Assembly (NCBI RefSeq): GCF_038592985.1
Contig: NZ_CP151951.1
Coordinates: forward strand, 1,789,001 to 1,853,000
Reading direction: 5' to 3'
DNA: 64,000 nucleotides
Source of the DNA: Paenibacillus sp. FSL R10-2782
GTDB taxonomy: Bacteria > Bacillota > Bacilli > Paenibacillales > Paenibacillaceae
This document shows positions 28,738 to 38,959 of this stretch, in pieces (position 1 is the first letter of the stretch; each line of letters starts with the position of its first letter). The notes beneath the pieces were generated by a model, which saw only the letters and a program-made list of their open reading frames with translations, was not told the origin of the DNA and did no database searches. The position numbers and the translations under genes were made by a program.

Positions 28738-29571
28738 ATGGAACAAGTCATTACGCGAACGGCAACACCTGCAACACCCATACAATCTACGCGCTCGGAA
28801 CAACTTGCGGGGCAAGCTCCACAACCATTCAGTACCGAGGATTTAAGTATCTATTACGGCAGCTTTGAGGCTGTAAAAAAAGTAAATCTGGCCTTTCCCG
28901 AGCAGACAGTGACCGCCCTGATCGGGCCTTCCGGCTGTGGTAAATCGACCTTTTTGCGCTCGCTCAACCGAATGAACGATGAGATTGCATCCTCCTCTAC
29001 GACAGGACACATCTGGATGGATGGTCAGGATTTGACTGCACCGGGGACAGACGTGATCAAGCTGCGTCAGCAAATTGGAATGGTGTGGCAGCGGCCTAAT
29101 CCGTTTTACAAATCCATTTACAATAACATCGCCTTCGGCCCCAAATACCGGGGTGTTCGTAACAAGAAACAGCTTGATGAAATCGTCGAAAGTAGTCTGC
29201 GTAAAGCGGCGTTATGGGATGAGGTCAAGGACCGCCTTCATGATTCCGCCCTGGCGTTATCAGGTGGACAGCAGCAGCGGCTTTGTATTGCGCGTGCGCT
29301 ATCCGTCCAACCGAAAATTTTGTTGCTTGACGAGCCAGCCTCCGCGCTGGACCCTGTGTCTACAGGCAAGGTGGAAGAGCTGATTACCGAGTTGAAAAAA
29401 GAGCTGCGCATCGTCATCGTAACGCACAATATGCAGCAGGCCGCTCGGATTTCCGATTACACTGCTTATTTTTATATCGGGAGTCTGGTTGAGCATGGCA
29501 AAACGAATGATATTTTCACTAATCCTGAAAATGAGCTGACCCAGGAGTACATTATGGGGCGGTTTGGGTAA
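28738..29571 (+). CDS. pstB: Phosphate ABC transporter ATP-binding protein PstB (copy 1)
   Basis: The protein has about 277 residues. AAAGGGG suits the ATG at 28738 better than the one at 28729, which it almost touches. It has Walker A 'GPSGCGKST', the Q-loop '[13 protein letters not shown]', signature 'LSGGQQQR', Walker B '[13 protein letters not shown]' and the switch histidine 'VIVTHNMQQ'. It powers PstCA. It is longer at the N-terminus and less standard in the signature region than the second PstB at 43036, so the two are paralogues and not a recent duplication. Confidence 0.94.
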   Translation: MEQVITRTATPATPIQSTRSEQLAGQAPQPFSTEDLSIYYGSFEAVKKVNLAFPEQTVTALIGPSGCGKSTFLRSLNRMNDEIASSSTTGHIWMDGQDLTAPGTDVIKLRQQIGMVWQRPNPFYKSIYNNIAFGPKYRGVRNKKQLDEIVESSLRKAALWDEVKDRLHDSALALSGGQQQRLCIARALSVQPKILLLDEPASALDPVSTGKVEELITELKKELRIVIVTHNMQQAARISDYTAYFYIGSLVEHGKTNDIFTNPENELTQEYIMGRFG

Positions 29572-29611
29572 GCGAGACCGTTCGTCGACTTACTATATAT
29601 GAGATAGGATA

Positions 29612-29650
29612 AATCCTCTTACTAATCTAGTATTAGTAAGAGGATTTTTT
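29612..29650 (+). terminator. Rho-independent terminator after pstSCAB
   Basis: The arms AATCCTCTTACTAAT (29612-29626) and ATTAGTAAGAGGATT (29632-29646) are perfect complements, followed by T. Confidence 0.92.
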
Positions 29651-29777
29651 ATTAGTTTAGTAAACTCTTTCATTTGTATATAATAAAAAATATTGATTAT
29701 TTGGGTATATTTTCATATAATACATGTGTTTAATCGTTTTTGAGGTACCTACAATCATATTTAAGGAGAGGTTTGGA

Positions 29778-30986
29778 ATGAGGTTTAATGTTAAAGAATC
29801 TGTCAAGTGGATCGCTCTTTCAGGAATGGCGATTACAGTAACAACAGGGCTTATTAACCCTTCGTGGGTGGCAGCGGAGCAGGATGCAGCTGATGCGGGG
29901 GTGAATGTTATCCAAGCAGTGTATGGTGATACGGCCATTTACAAAAATTCTGTTGTTCCAATGGCTAGTGTGAGTGCGAGCAGCCTGCTGGACAAGTACC
30001 GTGATTTTAGTAAATTTTCTACTGGCGATGTATCTAAGGATACCAAACTCGCCTTGAATATCGTATCGTGGCAATTGCCGCATGGCGGATTCTTCAAAGC
30101 TATGGAAAATAATTATAAATCCAAGTGGGACGGTAAAACTGCACGCTCCACCTGGAAGAGCAAGGATGGCGTAGAGCTGGGGACATTTGATAATGAGGCT
30201 ACGACAACTGAAATTCGCTTTTTGGCGGATGTATACAAAAAAACAAAAAATAAAGACATTAAGAACAGTGTACAAAAAGCAGTTGACTTCGTTTTAACCT
30301 CTCAATATTCCTCTGGTGGCTGGCCGCAAGTATACCCTAAACGTGGAAATTATTCTGATGCTGTAACTTACAACGATGATGCAATGGTTAGAGTTATGGT
30401 TTTGGCTGACGATATTGTGAACAAGAAGCAGCCGTTTGATAGTGACATTCTGGACGATTCATATCGCTCCAAACTGCAGCAAGCACTAAACAAGGGCATC
30501 CAATATACAATTAAGTCGCAAATTGTAAATAATGGCACACCGACAATCTGGGGTGCACAGCATGATCCGTCTACTTATGCATCTGTTGCGGCCCGTGCAT
30601 TTGAGCTTCCTTCCAAAACAACCACAGAATCTGTAGGCATCACGGCTTTCTTGATGTCCCAACCGCAAACGGCTGAGGTGAAAAAAGCAGCTCAGAGCGC
30701 TTTGAAATGGTTTGATAGTAACCGGATCGACGGGATCAAATACAACCGTCAGGGTCCGGAGTTTTTCCAAAAGGACGCATCGAGCGTAATGTGGTATCGC
30801 TTCTACAATGTGGAAGACAATAAGTACTTCTTTTCAGACCGGGATGGCAAAAAGTATACGGACATCATGAAAATCAGTGAGGAGAGACGACTTGGTTATG
30901 CTTGGGCAGGAAGCCAAGCGAAAAGTCTGTTGAATGCGGCTTCGGAAAGCGGATATTACAAATTGTCCAAGCCGTTGCCAAAATGA
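29778..30986 (+). CDS. Secreted pectate lyase, polysaccharide lyase family 10 type
   Basis: The protein has about 402 residues from the ATG at 29778, which follows AAGGAGAGG. A signal peptide is visible: a basic start, then 'WIALSGMAITVTTGL', with cleavage near 'WVAA'. The mature part is an alpha/alpha-type lyase with 'NIVSWQLPHGGFFKAMENNY', 'DNEATTTEIRFLADVYKKT' and 'YSSGGWPQVYPKRGNYSDA', followed by 'YNDDAMVRVM'. These mark the PL10 pectate lyases, which cleave polygalacturonate by beta-elimination with calcium. It is monocistronic, between two terminators, and fits a plant-associated life style. Confidence 0.85.
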   Translation: MRFNVKESVKWIALSGMAITVTTGLINPSWVAAEQDAADAGVNVIQAVYGDTAIYKNSVVPMASVSASSLLDKYRDFSKFSTGDVSKDTKLALNIVSWQLPHGGFFKAMENNYKSKWDGKTARSTWKSKDGVELGTFDNEATTTEIRFLADVYKKTKNKDIKNSVQKAVDFVLTSQYSSGGWPQVYPKRGNYSDAVTYNDDAMVRVMVLADDIVNKKQPFDSDILDDSYRSKLQQALNKGIQYTIKSQIVNNGTPTIWGAQHDPSTYASVAARAFELPSKTTTESVGITAFLMSQPQTAEVKKAAQSALKWFDSNRIDGIKYNRQGPEFFQKDASSVMWYRFYNVEDNKYFFSDRDGKKYTDIMKISEERRLGYAWAGSQAKSLLNAASESGYYKLSKPLPK

Positions 30987-31012
30987 TAAAGCCATCATTA
31001 TAAAATGCTTGG

Positions 31013-31046
31013 GAGGGCGGAACCATCACGGTTCGGCCCTCTTTTT
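31013..31046 (+). terminator. Rho-independent terminator after the pectate lyase gene
   Basis: The arms GAGGGCGGAACC (31013-31024) and GGTTCGGCCCTC (31030-31041) pair with one mismatch. Five T follow. Confidence 0.88.
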
Positions 31047-31124
31047 GTTCCGGGGCGGTAAATATGGTTTAATGGAGAGAGGGCAAATATAGAGATCAAG
31101 ATGCACACAGATAGGAGAGCTTGT

Positions 31125-31643
31125 ATGACACAAGAGGAGAAACAAACGGAATTACGCTGGTATGGAGCACCGCTGCGTGTCCGTTATCAGGAAAGCGACC
31201 AAATGGGGGTCGTATATCATGCCAATTATCTGAACTGGTTTGAGATTGGGCGTACGGAAATGATCCGACAGGCAGGTTTTAACTATCGGAGCATGGAGGA
31301 ACGAGGTGTTCTGTTGCCCGTTATCGAAATCAATGCGAAATATGTGAGTCCTGCCCGATATGATGATTTGATTACTATTTATACCGCGATCACGGACTTC
31401 TCCAGACTGCGTCTGAATTACACTTATGAGGTCCGGCGTGTAACGGCTGAGGACCATAAAAGCCAGATTGGAAAGGTGTGGACACAGGCAGACACACTGC
31501 CTGGAGAGCTGCTCGTAACCGGGGTGACACGCCACGTATGGGTGAGTACCGAATGGAAGCCCGTCCGGCTGGATCAGGTGCTACCTGATCTGTACACCGC
31601 GCTATGGTCTGCTATGACAGCCGGGGAGGGAGAGAAAGCATGA
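31125..31643 (+). CDS. YbgC/4-hydroxybenzoyl-CoA-type hot-dog thioesterase
   Basis: The protein has about 172 residues from the ATG at 31125, which follows ATAGGAGAGC. The family signature 'VRYQESDQMGVVYHANYLNW' contains the catalytic-type aspartate (YQESDQMG), and 'FEIGRTEMIRQAGF' follows. Such enzymes hydrolyse acyl-CoA or acyl-carrier thioesters in the cytoplasm; the acyl group here is unknown. Its stop overlaps the fxsA start (ATGA), so the two are translationally coupled. Confidence 0.88.
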   Translation: MTQEEKQTELRWYGAPLRVRYQESDQMGVVYHANYLNWFEIGRTEMIRQAGFNYRSMEERGVLLPVIEINAKYVSPARYDDLITIYTAITDFSRLRLNYTYEVRRVTAEDHKSQIGKVWTQADTLPGELLVTGVTRHVWVSTEWKPVRLDQVLPDLYTALWSAMTAGEGEKA

Positions 31644-32038
31644 TGATGCGCAAACGTCTGTGGCTGTTATTGCTGCTTATCCCTTTGGCGGAGCTGTATG
31701 GGTTTATATGGGTAAGTCACTGGATTGGAGCGGGTAAGACGATTCTGCTTATCATTCTGACGACCCTGATCGGAGCCGCCATGATGCAATTTGAAGGTCG
31801 CAAGGTCATTGCCGATGCGAAAAATGAAATGAATCGGGGACAAATGCCCGGCCGCAAAATGCTGGATGGACTATGTGTTTTTTTTGGCGGAAGCTTGCTG
31901 CTTATCCCCGGATTTTTAACGGATATTATCGGTTTTACGCTGGTTTTCCCTTTGACCCGTGCGTTGTATCGACGCTTTTTATTGAAATGGCTGGAGAAAA
32001 AAATGAAAAATGGCAGCATTACGTTTCGGCGGTTTTGA
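31640..32038 (+). CDS. fxsA: FxsA-family membrane protein
   Basis: The protein has about 132 residues. The ATG at 31640 follows GGAGGGAGAG and overlaps the thioesterase stop. It shows 'LWLLLLLIPLAELYGFIWVS', 'ILLIILTTLIGAAMMQFEGR', the conserved 'MPGRKMLDGLCVFFGGSLLL' and 'IPGFLTDIIGFTLVFP', the full FxsA core. E. coli FxsA eases phage exclusion when overproduced; its Bacillus counterpart (YtwI) is uncharacterised. It lies next to ytvI, as in Bacillus. Confidence 0.9.
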   Translation: MMMRKRLWLLLLLIPLAELYGFIWVSHWIGAGKTILLIILTTLIGAAMMQFEGRKVIADAKNEMNRGQMPGRKMLDGLCVFFGGSLLLIPGFLTDIIGFTLVFPLTRALYRRFLLKWLEKKMKNGSITFRRF

Positions 32039-32070
32039 CGTAAGCTGCCGTTTTTCTTACTCACATGATC

Positions 32071-33189
32071 TTAACGGACTCTTCCGTAGACAATATAGTT
32101 GCGCAAGTCCTGAATGACATTGGCGCGATTGAGCGCGTCCACTACAATAAGGGACACAGGTCCGATAATCAGCCCCAATACACCAAACAGCTTGAGCCCG
32201 ATGAACATCCCAATAAGGGTGGGAAGCGGGTTCAGACCCACGCTGCTGGCCAGCACCTTAGGTTCTACAATTTGCCGTCCAATCAACAGGATGATATAGA
32301 GTATCGACAATCCTACCCCTAATGCCAAATTACCCGACATATAGGCATATAAAATCCACGGAATCATCACAATGCCAACCCCTAAATAAGGAAGCAAATC
32401 AACCAGCCCGATCATCAAACCGATAGTGAAGGCGGATTCTACACGCAAAATGAACAGTCCAATAATGACGGTCGCCGCAGTAATGGAGATGATAATAAAC
32501 TGTGCGCGCAAATAACCAAATAACGCCTTGCGCAGATCGTGCCATATCCCCGACAGGGGCTTGCGAATCGTATCAGGAACCATATTCGAGAGCATTCGAC
32601 TATGTTGGTCCCAGTCCTTACTGATAAAAAATGCCGCTAATACAATAACGATCAGTACCGTGCCCATATTAGGCAGAGAGGTCAGCAAATTCAGAATACC
32701 ATTAAAAAATTGGGCAACCAGTGTGGTGACAGCCGAGCTGACTGTTTGGGTTGTTTTATCAATATTGCTGTTAATTGTATGGTAGTAATCAGGGTTATTG
32801 CGGATAAATTGATTAATTTCATTAATCACATTTTGGATCAGATCGCTCTGGGTCCAGTCGATAAACAGGCTTTTAAAATGTTCAATATGTCCGTCAAAGG
32901 TCATGGTGAGCCTGATGACCTCCCGAACCATCCGCGTGATGGCCGCAGAGAGGACAACGGCGATTCCACCTAAATATACAAATAACGAGACCGTGACAGC
33001 CATCCAACGTGGCAAGCGGGTCTTGCTGCGCAGAAATCGAACCAGCGGATTCATGGCATAGGCCACAAGCCAGGCGAACAGGAAGGGATAGATGAAAGGG
33101 AACAGCACATATATGCCCAGCAACAGAGCTGTAATCACGACTGCTACCCACAGAGCGCGAAATATGCGATTCAAAATCAAGCTGCTCAA
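32071..33189 (-). CDS. ytvI: Sporulation membrane protein YtvI (AI-2E transporter family)
   Basis: The 372-residue protein probably starts at the TTG at 33189, behind AAAGGGGG. About eight hydrophobic segments are seen, with paired helices at both ends ('AVVITALLLGIYVLFPFIYP', 'LFGVLGLIIGPVSLIVVDAL') and a soluble middle (about 95-165). This is the AI-2E/PerM layout. Bacillus YtvI is a sporulation-expressed member upstream of citZ, and the same order is found here. The transported molecule is unknown. It converges on fxsA. Confidence 0.85.
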   Translation of the reverse strand: MSSLILNRIFRALWVAVVITALLLGIYVLFPFIYPFLFAWLVAYAMNPLVRFLRSKTRLPRWMAVTVSLFVYLGGIAVVLSAAITRMVREVIRLTMTFDGHIEHFKSLFIDWTQSDLIQNVINEINQFIRNNPDYYHTINSNIDKTTQTVSSAVTTLVAQFFNGILNLLTSLPNMGTVLIVIVLAAFFISKDWDQHSRMLSNMVPDTIRKPLSGIWHDLRKALFGYLRAQFIIISITAATVIIGLFILRVESAFTIGLMIGLVDLLPYLGVGIVMIPWILYAYMSGNLALGVGLSILYIILLIGRQIVEPKVLASSVGLNPLPTLIGMFIGLKLFGVLGLIIGPVSLIVVDALNRANVIQDLRNYIVYGRVR

Positions 33190-33535
33190 GTTTCCACGTC
33201 CCCCTTTCTTTTACAGTTGTATTCCATGCAATAAGTGCTTTACTATACATATGCGCGAAGGGGGTGAGACAAGACCTGTGTAAAAAAGTGCAAATGGATT
33301 AAAAAATTATGTAAGGGGTTTCAAAAATTTCTTTATAGAACCGATAAAACATTTGAATGTGTCGGAATAGCCCTAAATGTTCACATAAACGACAAAATCC
33401 AGTATAGTGAAAGAAGGTTTAAATATTGACATATGGCGTTAACATTACTTATCTATTTAAAAGGCAAAACTTACTTTTGAAAATGTTTACATTGCAAGTC
33501 CGTTCACAATGTTTTTACAAAGGAGAGATGTAACG
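33190..33535. other. Intergenic region between ytvI and citZ
   Basis: This AT-rich stretch of 346 bp holds the divergent control regions of ytvI and citZ. I see a sigma-A-like promoter for citZ (see 33426-33454) and the citZ ribosome site. No riboswitch, small gene or clear CcpA or CcpC operator could be supported by eye. Confidence 0.6.
33426..33454 (+). promoter_or_regulatory. Probable sigma-A promoter of citZ
   Basis: TTGACA (33426-33431) is followed after 17 bp by TTATCT (33449-33454). The -35 is perfect and the -10 is weak, which fits a regulated promoter. The leader would be about 75 nt. Confidence 0.5.
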
Positions 33536-34648
33536 ATGACAGCGACTAAAGGTCTGGAAGGGATCGTAGCGACCACTTCCTCCATAAGCTCTATCGTAGA
33601 TGGCGTTCTCACGTACCGGGGTTATAACATTGATGATTTGGCTGTTAACGCCGCTTTTGAAGAGGTAGCTTATTTGTTATGGTTCGGAAAACTGCCTGAT
33701 CAAGCCCAATTGCAGGAGCTTCGCGACCAACTAAGCGAATATGCTGCCATTCCGGATGAAATTATTACTCAATTAAAGCTGTACCCGAAAGATTTGAGCA
33801 CGATGGCTGCCCTGAGATCAGTCGTATCGTCTCTTGCCTTGTATGACCCACAGGCGGATGATATGTCGAGAGAGGCCAATGTGATCAAAACCGTCAAGCT
33901 TCAGGCGCAATTGCCCACAATTGTGGCGGCCATAGCGCGTGTGCGCGAAGGGCTGGAGCCGATTGCGCCCAAGAAAGGTGTTTCTATCGCCGAAAACTTT
34001 CTGTATCAGCTTACTGGAAAAGACCCGGAAGAGACGGCTATCAAAGCGTTCAATCAGGCTCTTGTGCTGCATGCCGATCATGAATTGAATGCATCGACCT
34101 TTGCTGCACGCGTGACGGTAGCAACACTATCCGATATTTATTCCGGCATTACGTCGGCAATCGGAGCTTTGAAGGGACCACTCCATGGCGGAGCCAACGA
34201 AGCTGTTGCCAAAACCCTGGAGGAAATCGGCGGTTTGGATCAGGTGGATTCGTATATTCAGACCAAACTGGATAACCGCGAAAAAATTATGGGCTTTGGA
34301 CATCGTGTCTATAAAAACGGTGATCCGCGTGCCAAGCATTTGCACAAAATGTCCCGCGAACTGGGTGAAATGAACGGCGATACGACGTTGTTCGATATTT
34401 CGGTTCGAATCGAGGAAATTGTGACAGGACAAAAGGGCTTGAAGCCGAATGTTGATTTTTACTCTGCCTCTGTTTATACCCAACTGGGTATCAAAAGAGA
34501 CCTGTTCACACCGATCTTTGCCGTGAGTCGTGTATCGGGGTGGACTGCGCACATTTTGGAGCAGTACGAAAATAATCGTCTGATCCGTCCGCGTGCTGAA
34601 TACACAGGTCCGATTGACCAAAAGTATGTGTCTCCGGAATTACGCTAA
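33536..34648 (+). CDS. citZ: Citrate synthase
   Basis: The protein has about 370 residues from the ATG at 33536, behind AAAGGAGAG. It contains 'LHADHELNASTFAARVTVAT', with the catalytic His of the small-domain loop, 'GALKGPLHGGANEAV', and 'IMGFGHRVYKNGDPRAKHL', with the second His and an oxaloacetate-binding Arg, and 'VDFYSASVYTQLGI', with the catalytic Asp. It condenses acetyl-CoA and oxaloacetate. It is the first gene of citZ-icd-mdh, each with its own ribosome site. Confidence 0.96.
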   Translation: MTATKGLEGIVATTSSISSIVDGVLTYRGYNIDDLAVNAAFEEVAYLLWFGKLPDQAQLQELRDQLSEYAAIPDEIITQLKLYPKDLSTMAALRSVVSSLALYDPQADDMSREANVIKTVKLQAQLPTIVAAIARVREGLEPIAPKKGVSIAENFLYQLTGKDPEETAIKAFNQALVLHADHELNASTFAARVTVATLSDIYSGITSAIGALKGPLHGGANEAVAKTLEEIGGLDQVDSYIQTKLDNREKIMGFGHRVYKNGDPRAKHLHKMSRELGEMNGDTTLFDISVRIEEIVTGQKGLKPNVDFYSASVYTQLGIKRDLFTPIFAVSRVSGWTAHILEQYENNRLIRPRAEYTGPIDQKYVSPELR

Positions 34649-34799
34649 TCACTTGTTGTACGAATATTGAGGCTGTATACCCTGAATTAAAAAAATAAGG
34701 TACAATAGAAGGGACGGCGAGAGATGCGTGTTTTTGTCTATGATGAAGATCACGTCTTTCGCCCTGTACCCATTCATATCTGAGGAGGAAAAGGAACTT

Positions 34800-36095
34800 A
34801 TGGCGAAATTTGAAAAGTTTGAGCTCCCAACTGAAGGCGAAAAAATTACGATTGATAACGGTCAACTACAGGTTCCGAATCATCCGGTTATTCCGTTTAT
34901 CGAAGGCGACGGCACAGGCCGAGACATCTGGAAAGCATCCAAGCGCGTACTGGACGCAGCTGTAGATAAAGCATATAACGGCACTAAGAAGATTGCTTGG
35001 TATGAGGTATTTGCTGGTGAAAAAGCTTTCAATACATACGGCGAGTGGTTGCCTAACGATACTTTGGAAGCCATCCGCGAGTATATTGTAGCCATCAAGG
35101 GTCCGCTCACGACACCTATTGGCGGAGGCATTCGCTCTTTGAACGTGGCATTGCGTCAAGAGCTGGATCTGTACGTATGTCTGCGTCCTGTTCGTTACTT
35201 TAACGGTGTTCCGTCTCCGGTGAAGCGTCCTGAATTGGTAGACATGGTTATTTTCCGTGAGAATACCGAGGATATTTATGCTGGTATCGAGTATGCGGAA
35301 GGCTCCGAGGACGTGAAAAAAGTCATTCAGTTCCTCCAACAAGAGCTGGGTGTGAACAAAATCCGTTTCCCAGAAACGTCGGGTATCGGGATCAAGCCGG
35401 TTTCCTTGGAAGGATCGAAGCGTCTGGTGCGTGCGGCCATTCAGTATGCTGTTGACCACGGACGCAAGAGCGTAACGCTTGTACACAAAGGCAACATTAT
35501 GAAATTTACCGAAGGTGCCTTCAAAAACTGGGGTTATGAAGTAGCTGAGGAAGAATTTGCAGATAAAGTATTCACTTGGGCTCAATATGATGCTATCAAG
35601 GAAAAAGACGGTGAAAATGCGGCAAATGCGGCTCAAAAAGCGGCTGAAGATGCAGGAAAAATCATTATCAAGGATGCGATCGCTGACATTGCACTTCAAC
35701 AAGTGCTGACTCGTCCTTCCGAATTTGATGTTATTGCTACGCTGAACCTGAACGGAGACTACCTGTCCGATGCCCTGGCTGCTCAAGTTGGTGGAATTGG
35801 TATCGCACCAGGTGCGAACATTAACTATGTAACTGGGCATGCTATCTTTGAAGCTACACACGGCACAGCGCCAAAATATGCTGACAAAGATGTTGTAAAC
35901 CCTGGTTCCGTTATTTTGTCAGGCGTGATGCTGCTTGAGCATTTGGGCTGGCACGAAGCGGCAAATCTGATTTACAAAGGACTGGAAACGTCCATTAATA
36001 AGAAAATCGTAACTTATGACTTTGCCCGTCTGATGGAAGGCGCTACACAAGTGAAATGCTCCGAGTTCGCAGATACCATTATTAGTAACCTGTAG
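34800..36095 (+). CDS. icd: NADP-dependent isocitrate dehydrogenase
   Basis: The protein has about 431 residues from the ATG at 34800, which follows GAGGAGGAAAAGG; the upstream frame has no ribosome site. It has '[20 protein letters not shown]', the substrate loop '[20 protein letters not shown]', '[16 protein letters not shown]', the active-site '[20 protein letters not shown]', and '[19 protein letters not shown]' with '[20 protein letters not shown]' for the cofactor site. It converts isocitrate to 2-oxoglutarate. The position between citZ and mdh is the Bacillus order. Confidence 0.96.
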   Translation: MAKFEKFELPTEGEKITIDNGQLQVPNHPVIPFIEGDGTGRDIWKASKRVLDAAVDKAYNGTKKIAWYEVFAGEKAFNTYGEWLPNDTLEAIREYIVAIKGPLTTPIGGGIRSLNVALRQELDLYVCLRPVRYFNGVPSPVKRPELVDMVIFRENTEDIYAGIEYAEGSEDVKKVIQFLQQELGVNKIRFPETSGIGIKPVSLEGSKRLVRAAIQYAVDHGRKSVTLVHKGNIMKFTEGAFKNWGYEVAEEEFADKVFTWAQYDAIKEKDGENAANAAQKAAEDAGKIIIKDAIADIALQQVLTRPSEFDVIATLNLNGDYLSDALAAQVGGIGIAPGANINYVTGHAIFEATHGTAPKYADKDVVNPGSVILSGVMLLEHLGWHEAANLIYKGLETSINKKIVTYDFARLMEGATQVKCSEFADTIISNL

Positions 36096-36110
36096 AGAGG
36101 GGAATGCCAC

Positions 36111-37052
36111 GTGACCATTCAACGTAAAAAAATATCCATTGTTGGCGCCGGTTTTACCGGTGCCACTACCGCATTGCTTCTGGCCCAAAAGGAGCTGGGT
36201 GATATCGTTCTGATCGATATTCCACAACTTGAAAATCCAACCAAAGGCAAAGCGCTTGATATTTTGGAGGCCAGTCCGGTCCAAGGATTTGACAGCCAGG
36301 TCACAGGCACTTCCAATTATGAGGATGCAGCCAACTCGGATATTGTCATTATTACAGCGGGGATTGCGCGCAAGCCAGGCATGAGCCGTGACGATTTGGT
36401 AAATACGAACGCAGCCATTGTAAAATCCGTATGTGAAAACGTGAAGAAGTATGCGCCAGATTCTATCGTCATTATTCTGAGTAATCCGGTCGATGCGATG
36501 ACCTATACCGCATATCAGACGCTCGGTTTCCCGAAAAATCGGGTCATCGGCCAATCTGGTGTGCTGGATACGGCGCGATATTGTACCTTTATTGCACAGG
36601 AATTGAACGTATCCGTCGAAGACGTGCGAGGCTTCGTAATGGGTGGTCACGGTGATGATATGGTGCCGCTTGTACGCTATTCCAGCGTTGGTGGTATCCC
36701 CATCGAAACACTGATTTCGAAGGAACGTATCGAAGCGATCGTACAGCGAACGCGTGTAGGTGGCGGGGAGATTGTTAACCTGTTGGGCAATGGTAGCGCA
36801 TACTATGCTCCGGCGGCATCGCTTACACAAATGACAGAAGCGATTGTGAAGGACAAAAAGCGTATCATTCCGGTTATTGCCTATCTGGAAGGGGAGTACG
36901 GATATCAGGACTTGTTCCTCGGCGTACCGACACTTCTCGGTGGCAATGGCATTGAAAAAGTATTCGAGCTGGAACTGACAGCGGAAGAAAAGGCAGCGCT
37001 TGATCAATCCGCCGAATCGGTTCGTAATGTAATTAAAGTAGTGACCGTATAG
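36111..37052 (+). CDS. mdh: Malate dehydrogenase
   Basis: The 313-residue protein starts at a GTG behind GAGAGGGG, 15 bp after icd. It has the NAD-binding '[20 protein letters not shown]', '[18 protein letters not shown]', in which the Arg pattern marks malate rather than lactate specificity, and '[20 protein letters not shown]', with the catalytic His. This is the LDH-like bacterial Mdh type. It closes the TCA operon and is followed by a strong terminator. Confidence 0.96.
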   Translation: MTIQRKKISIVGAGFTGATTALLLAQKELGDIVLIDIPQLENPTKGKALDILEASPVQGFDSQVTGTSNYEDAANSDIVIITAGIARKPGMSRDDLVNTNAAIVKSVCENVKKYAPDSIVIILSNPVDAMTYTAYQTLGFPKNRVIGQSGVLDTARYCTFIAQELNVSVEDVRGFVMGGHGDDMVPLVRYSSVGGIPIETLISKERIEAIVQRTRVGGGEIVNLLGNGSAYYAPAASLTQMTEAIVKDKKRIIPVIAYLEGEYGYQDLFLGVPTLLGGNGIEKVFELELTAEEKAALDQSAESVRNVIKVVTV

Positions 37053-37091
37053 GTTCGGTTATCTACTACAACGGCATATTTTTACTAGCGG

Positions 37092-37133
37092 AGGTGTCCG
37101 TCAGTCATAGTCATGGCTGACGGACACCTTTTT
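37092..37133 (+). terminator. Rho-independent terminator after mdh
   Basis: The arms AGGTGTCCGTCAG (37092-37104) and CTGACGGACACCT (37117-37129) are perfect complements, followed by T. Confidence 0.93.
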
Positions 37134-37303
37134 AAATAGAATTTAATTAATTTCCCCGGTATAATAGACTTTGTATGCGTTGAGAGTGTACATAGAAAAG
37201 CATGTCCCAAAACACTGAAATGATGACAGTCTGATCTTTGGAATATGACCGTTCTATGGAAAAATGAATTTGCAGGTAATCAAAGAAATGGAGGTTGTAA
37301 GCT

Positions 37304-37720
37304 ATGTTTTTTATTCACATGATCGGATCGCTGGCGCTGGGCTTTTATATTCTGCTCCCCTTCGTAGTTGGCAAAATCGATAAGCTGGCTCCCACTGTGC
37401 AGGAAGGAACGATATCGGCTGTTCAGCTATTGAACCGTTTGGCTCAATTTGCAATGATCATTTTGCTCGTTAGCGGCATCTATATGATTTTTGCCTGGGG
37501 CCCATATTCCGTAGCATGGATCGTCGTAGTCTTGCTGCTGTTTCTGGCTATTTCCGGCATCGCAGGTGCTATGGGCAAGCCGTTACGGTTGTCGCTGGAA
37601 GCGATTCGTAACCAGCAGCCCATTACGCAATACGCTGGAAAAATGCGCATGTTCAGTACACTGCTGGCTGTATTTCTGATCCTAATCACGTTTTTAATGG
37701 TATACAGCCATATTATTTAA
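37304..37720 (+). CDS. Four-helix membrane protein of unknown function
   Basis: The 138-residue protein starts at an ATG 17 bases after AATGGAGG, a somewhat distant ribosome site. Four hydrophobic segments are visible: 'FFIHMIGSLALGFYILLPFV', 'FAMIILLVSGIYMIFAW', 'VAWIVVVLLLFLAISGIAGA' and 'MFSTLLAVFLILITFLMVYS'. I do not recognise the family with certainty; it resembles small DUF2269-like membrane proteins. A TATAAT at 37160 may be its -10. It stands alone, with terminators on both sides. Confidence 0.65.
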   Translation: MFFIHMIGSLALGFYILLPFVVGKIDKLAPTVQEGTISAVQLLNRLAQFAMIILLVSGIYMIFAWGPYSVAWIVVVLLLFLAISGIAGAMGKPLRLSLEAIRNQQPITQYAGKMRMFSTLLAVFLILITFLMVYSHII

Positions 37721-37764
37721 TGGAGCATTGAACCGAATGGTATAACATGCTGAATGGAAGAAAG

Positions 37765-37798
37765 ACGGTTTGTGCTGAATAAGCACAAGCCGTTCTTT
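37765..37798 (+). terminator. Rho-independent terminator after the four-helix membrane protein
   Basis: The arms ACGGTTTGTGC (37765-37775) and GCACAAGCCGT (37783-37793) pair with one G-U. A T-rich tract follows. Confidence 0.85.
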
Positions 37799-37923
37799 TG
37801 TGTGTCCAGCGAACTTCATGATCTTTTCTCGTTTAACGAACATGCCAGCGTGGTAAATCAGGAGTAGAGTGGGTGCAAATGTTGCATCCTATAAAATATC
37901 TAATCTTGAAAGGAGCATGCACG

Positions 37924-38793
37924 ATGGCCAAAAGCAATCAGACCCAACAAACCTTGCCCCCGCAGCATCAAGAACAGCAACCGGGGGTTGAATCCAAAAT
38001 GTCGCCTGCACCTCAGTTTGAGAAGGCTAACTATAAGGCGGCTGGCAAGCTATCAGGCAAAGTCGCACTTATTAGCGGTGGAGACAGCGGAATCGGACGC
38101 GCTGTAGCCGTTACGTACGCCAAGGAAGGTGCTGACGTAGCTATCGTCTATCTAAACGAGCATAAGGATGCTGAGGAGACGAAACGTCAGGTAGAGCAGG
38201 AGGGGCGCAAGTGTGTGCTGATTCCCGGCGACATCGGAGATGACCAATTTGCCAAAAAAGCAGTTCAGCAGACGGTTAACGAGCTAGGCAAGCTGGACAT
38301 TGTCGTGAACAATGCCGCAGAGCAGCATCCGCAGCAAAAGCTGGAGGATATCACGAAAGAGCAGTTGGAGCGTACATTCCGCACGAACATTTTCGGCATG
38401 TTCTTCCTGACGCAAGCGGCATTGCCGCATTTGAAGAAAGGCAGTGCTATCGTTAATACTACGTCGATTACGGCCTATGCCGGGAACAAGACACTCATTG
38501 ATTATTCATCCACCAAAGGGGCGATTACTTCATTCACCCGTTCCCTTTCGCTGAATTTGGTCGATCAGGGCATTCGGGTAAACGCTGTCGCACCGGGCCC
38601 GGTCTGGACACCGCTGATCCCTTCCACCTTTGATGCCAAGACCGTCAGTGAGTTCGGAGGCGCACAGCCGATGAAACGTCCCGGTCAGCCGGAAGAATTG
38701 GCACCAGCCTATGTGTATCTCGCCTCAGATGATTCATCTTATGTCAGCGGGCAGGTCATTCATATCAACGGCGGCGAAGTCGTAAACGGATAA
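37924..38793 (+). CDS. SDR-family oxidoreductase, GSP39-like
   Basis: The protein has about 289 residues from the ATG at 37924, behind AAAGGAG. A polar tail of about 45 residues ('QQTLPPQHQEQQPGVESKM') precedes the SDR core. The core has the cofactor motif 'LISGGDSGIGRAVAVTYAKE', 'NNAAEQHPQQ', the catalytic Ser in 'NTTSITAYAG' and the Y-x-x-x-K in 'YSSTKGAITSFT'. The extended N-terminus is typical of Bacillus general stress protein 39 and relatives. The cofactor and substrate cannot be read from the sequence. Confidence 0.88.
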   Translation: MAKSNQTQQTLPPQHQEQQPGVESKMSPAPQFEKANYKAAGKLSGKVALISGGDSGIGRAVAVTYAKEGADVAIVYLNEHKDAEETKRQVEQEGRKCVLIPGDIGDDQFAKKAVQQTVNELGKLDIVVNNAAEQHPQQKLEDITKEQLERTFRTNIFGMFFLTQAALPHLKKGSAIVNTTSITAYAGNKTLIDYSSTKGAITSFTRSLSLNLVDQGIRVNAVAPGPVWTPLIPSTFDAKTVSEFGGAQPMKRPGQPEELAPAYVYLASDDSSYVSGQVIHINGGEVVNG

Positions 38794-38959
38794 GAGAGAG
38801 GTTGGGTCAGGGCGTGCCCTGACCTTTTTCCTTTTTAACAGTGGAACAAAAAGCAGGTAGCCTGTAGAATGGGACTTAACTTCAGGATTTTTGCAACTCT
38901 TCACTTACATAGCTTTTATGATCAAAAAATTTCTACTTAACTAAAGGATGGGCATATTT

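Noticed and set aside
33481..33535. Possible PhoP box before citZ (TTTACA then TTCACA)
   Set aside because: The two hexamers are 17 bp apart, not a multiple of 11, and no -10 stands 9 bp after them.
35919..37007. Minus-strand open frame of 362 codons opposite icd and mdh
   Set aside because: It spans two real genes and their junction, which shows it is a chance frame.
38821..38959. Possible PhoP box before phoR
   Set aside because: TTAACA and CTTACA occur but are not in 11-bp register, and no -10 lies at the distance found for the other four promoters.
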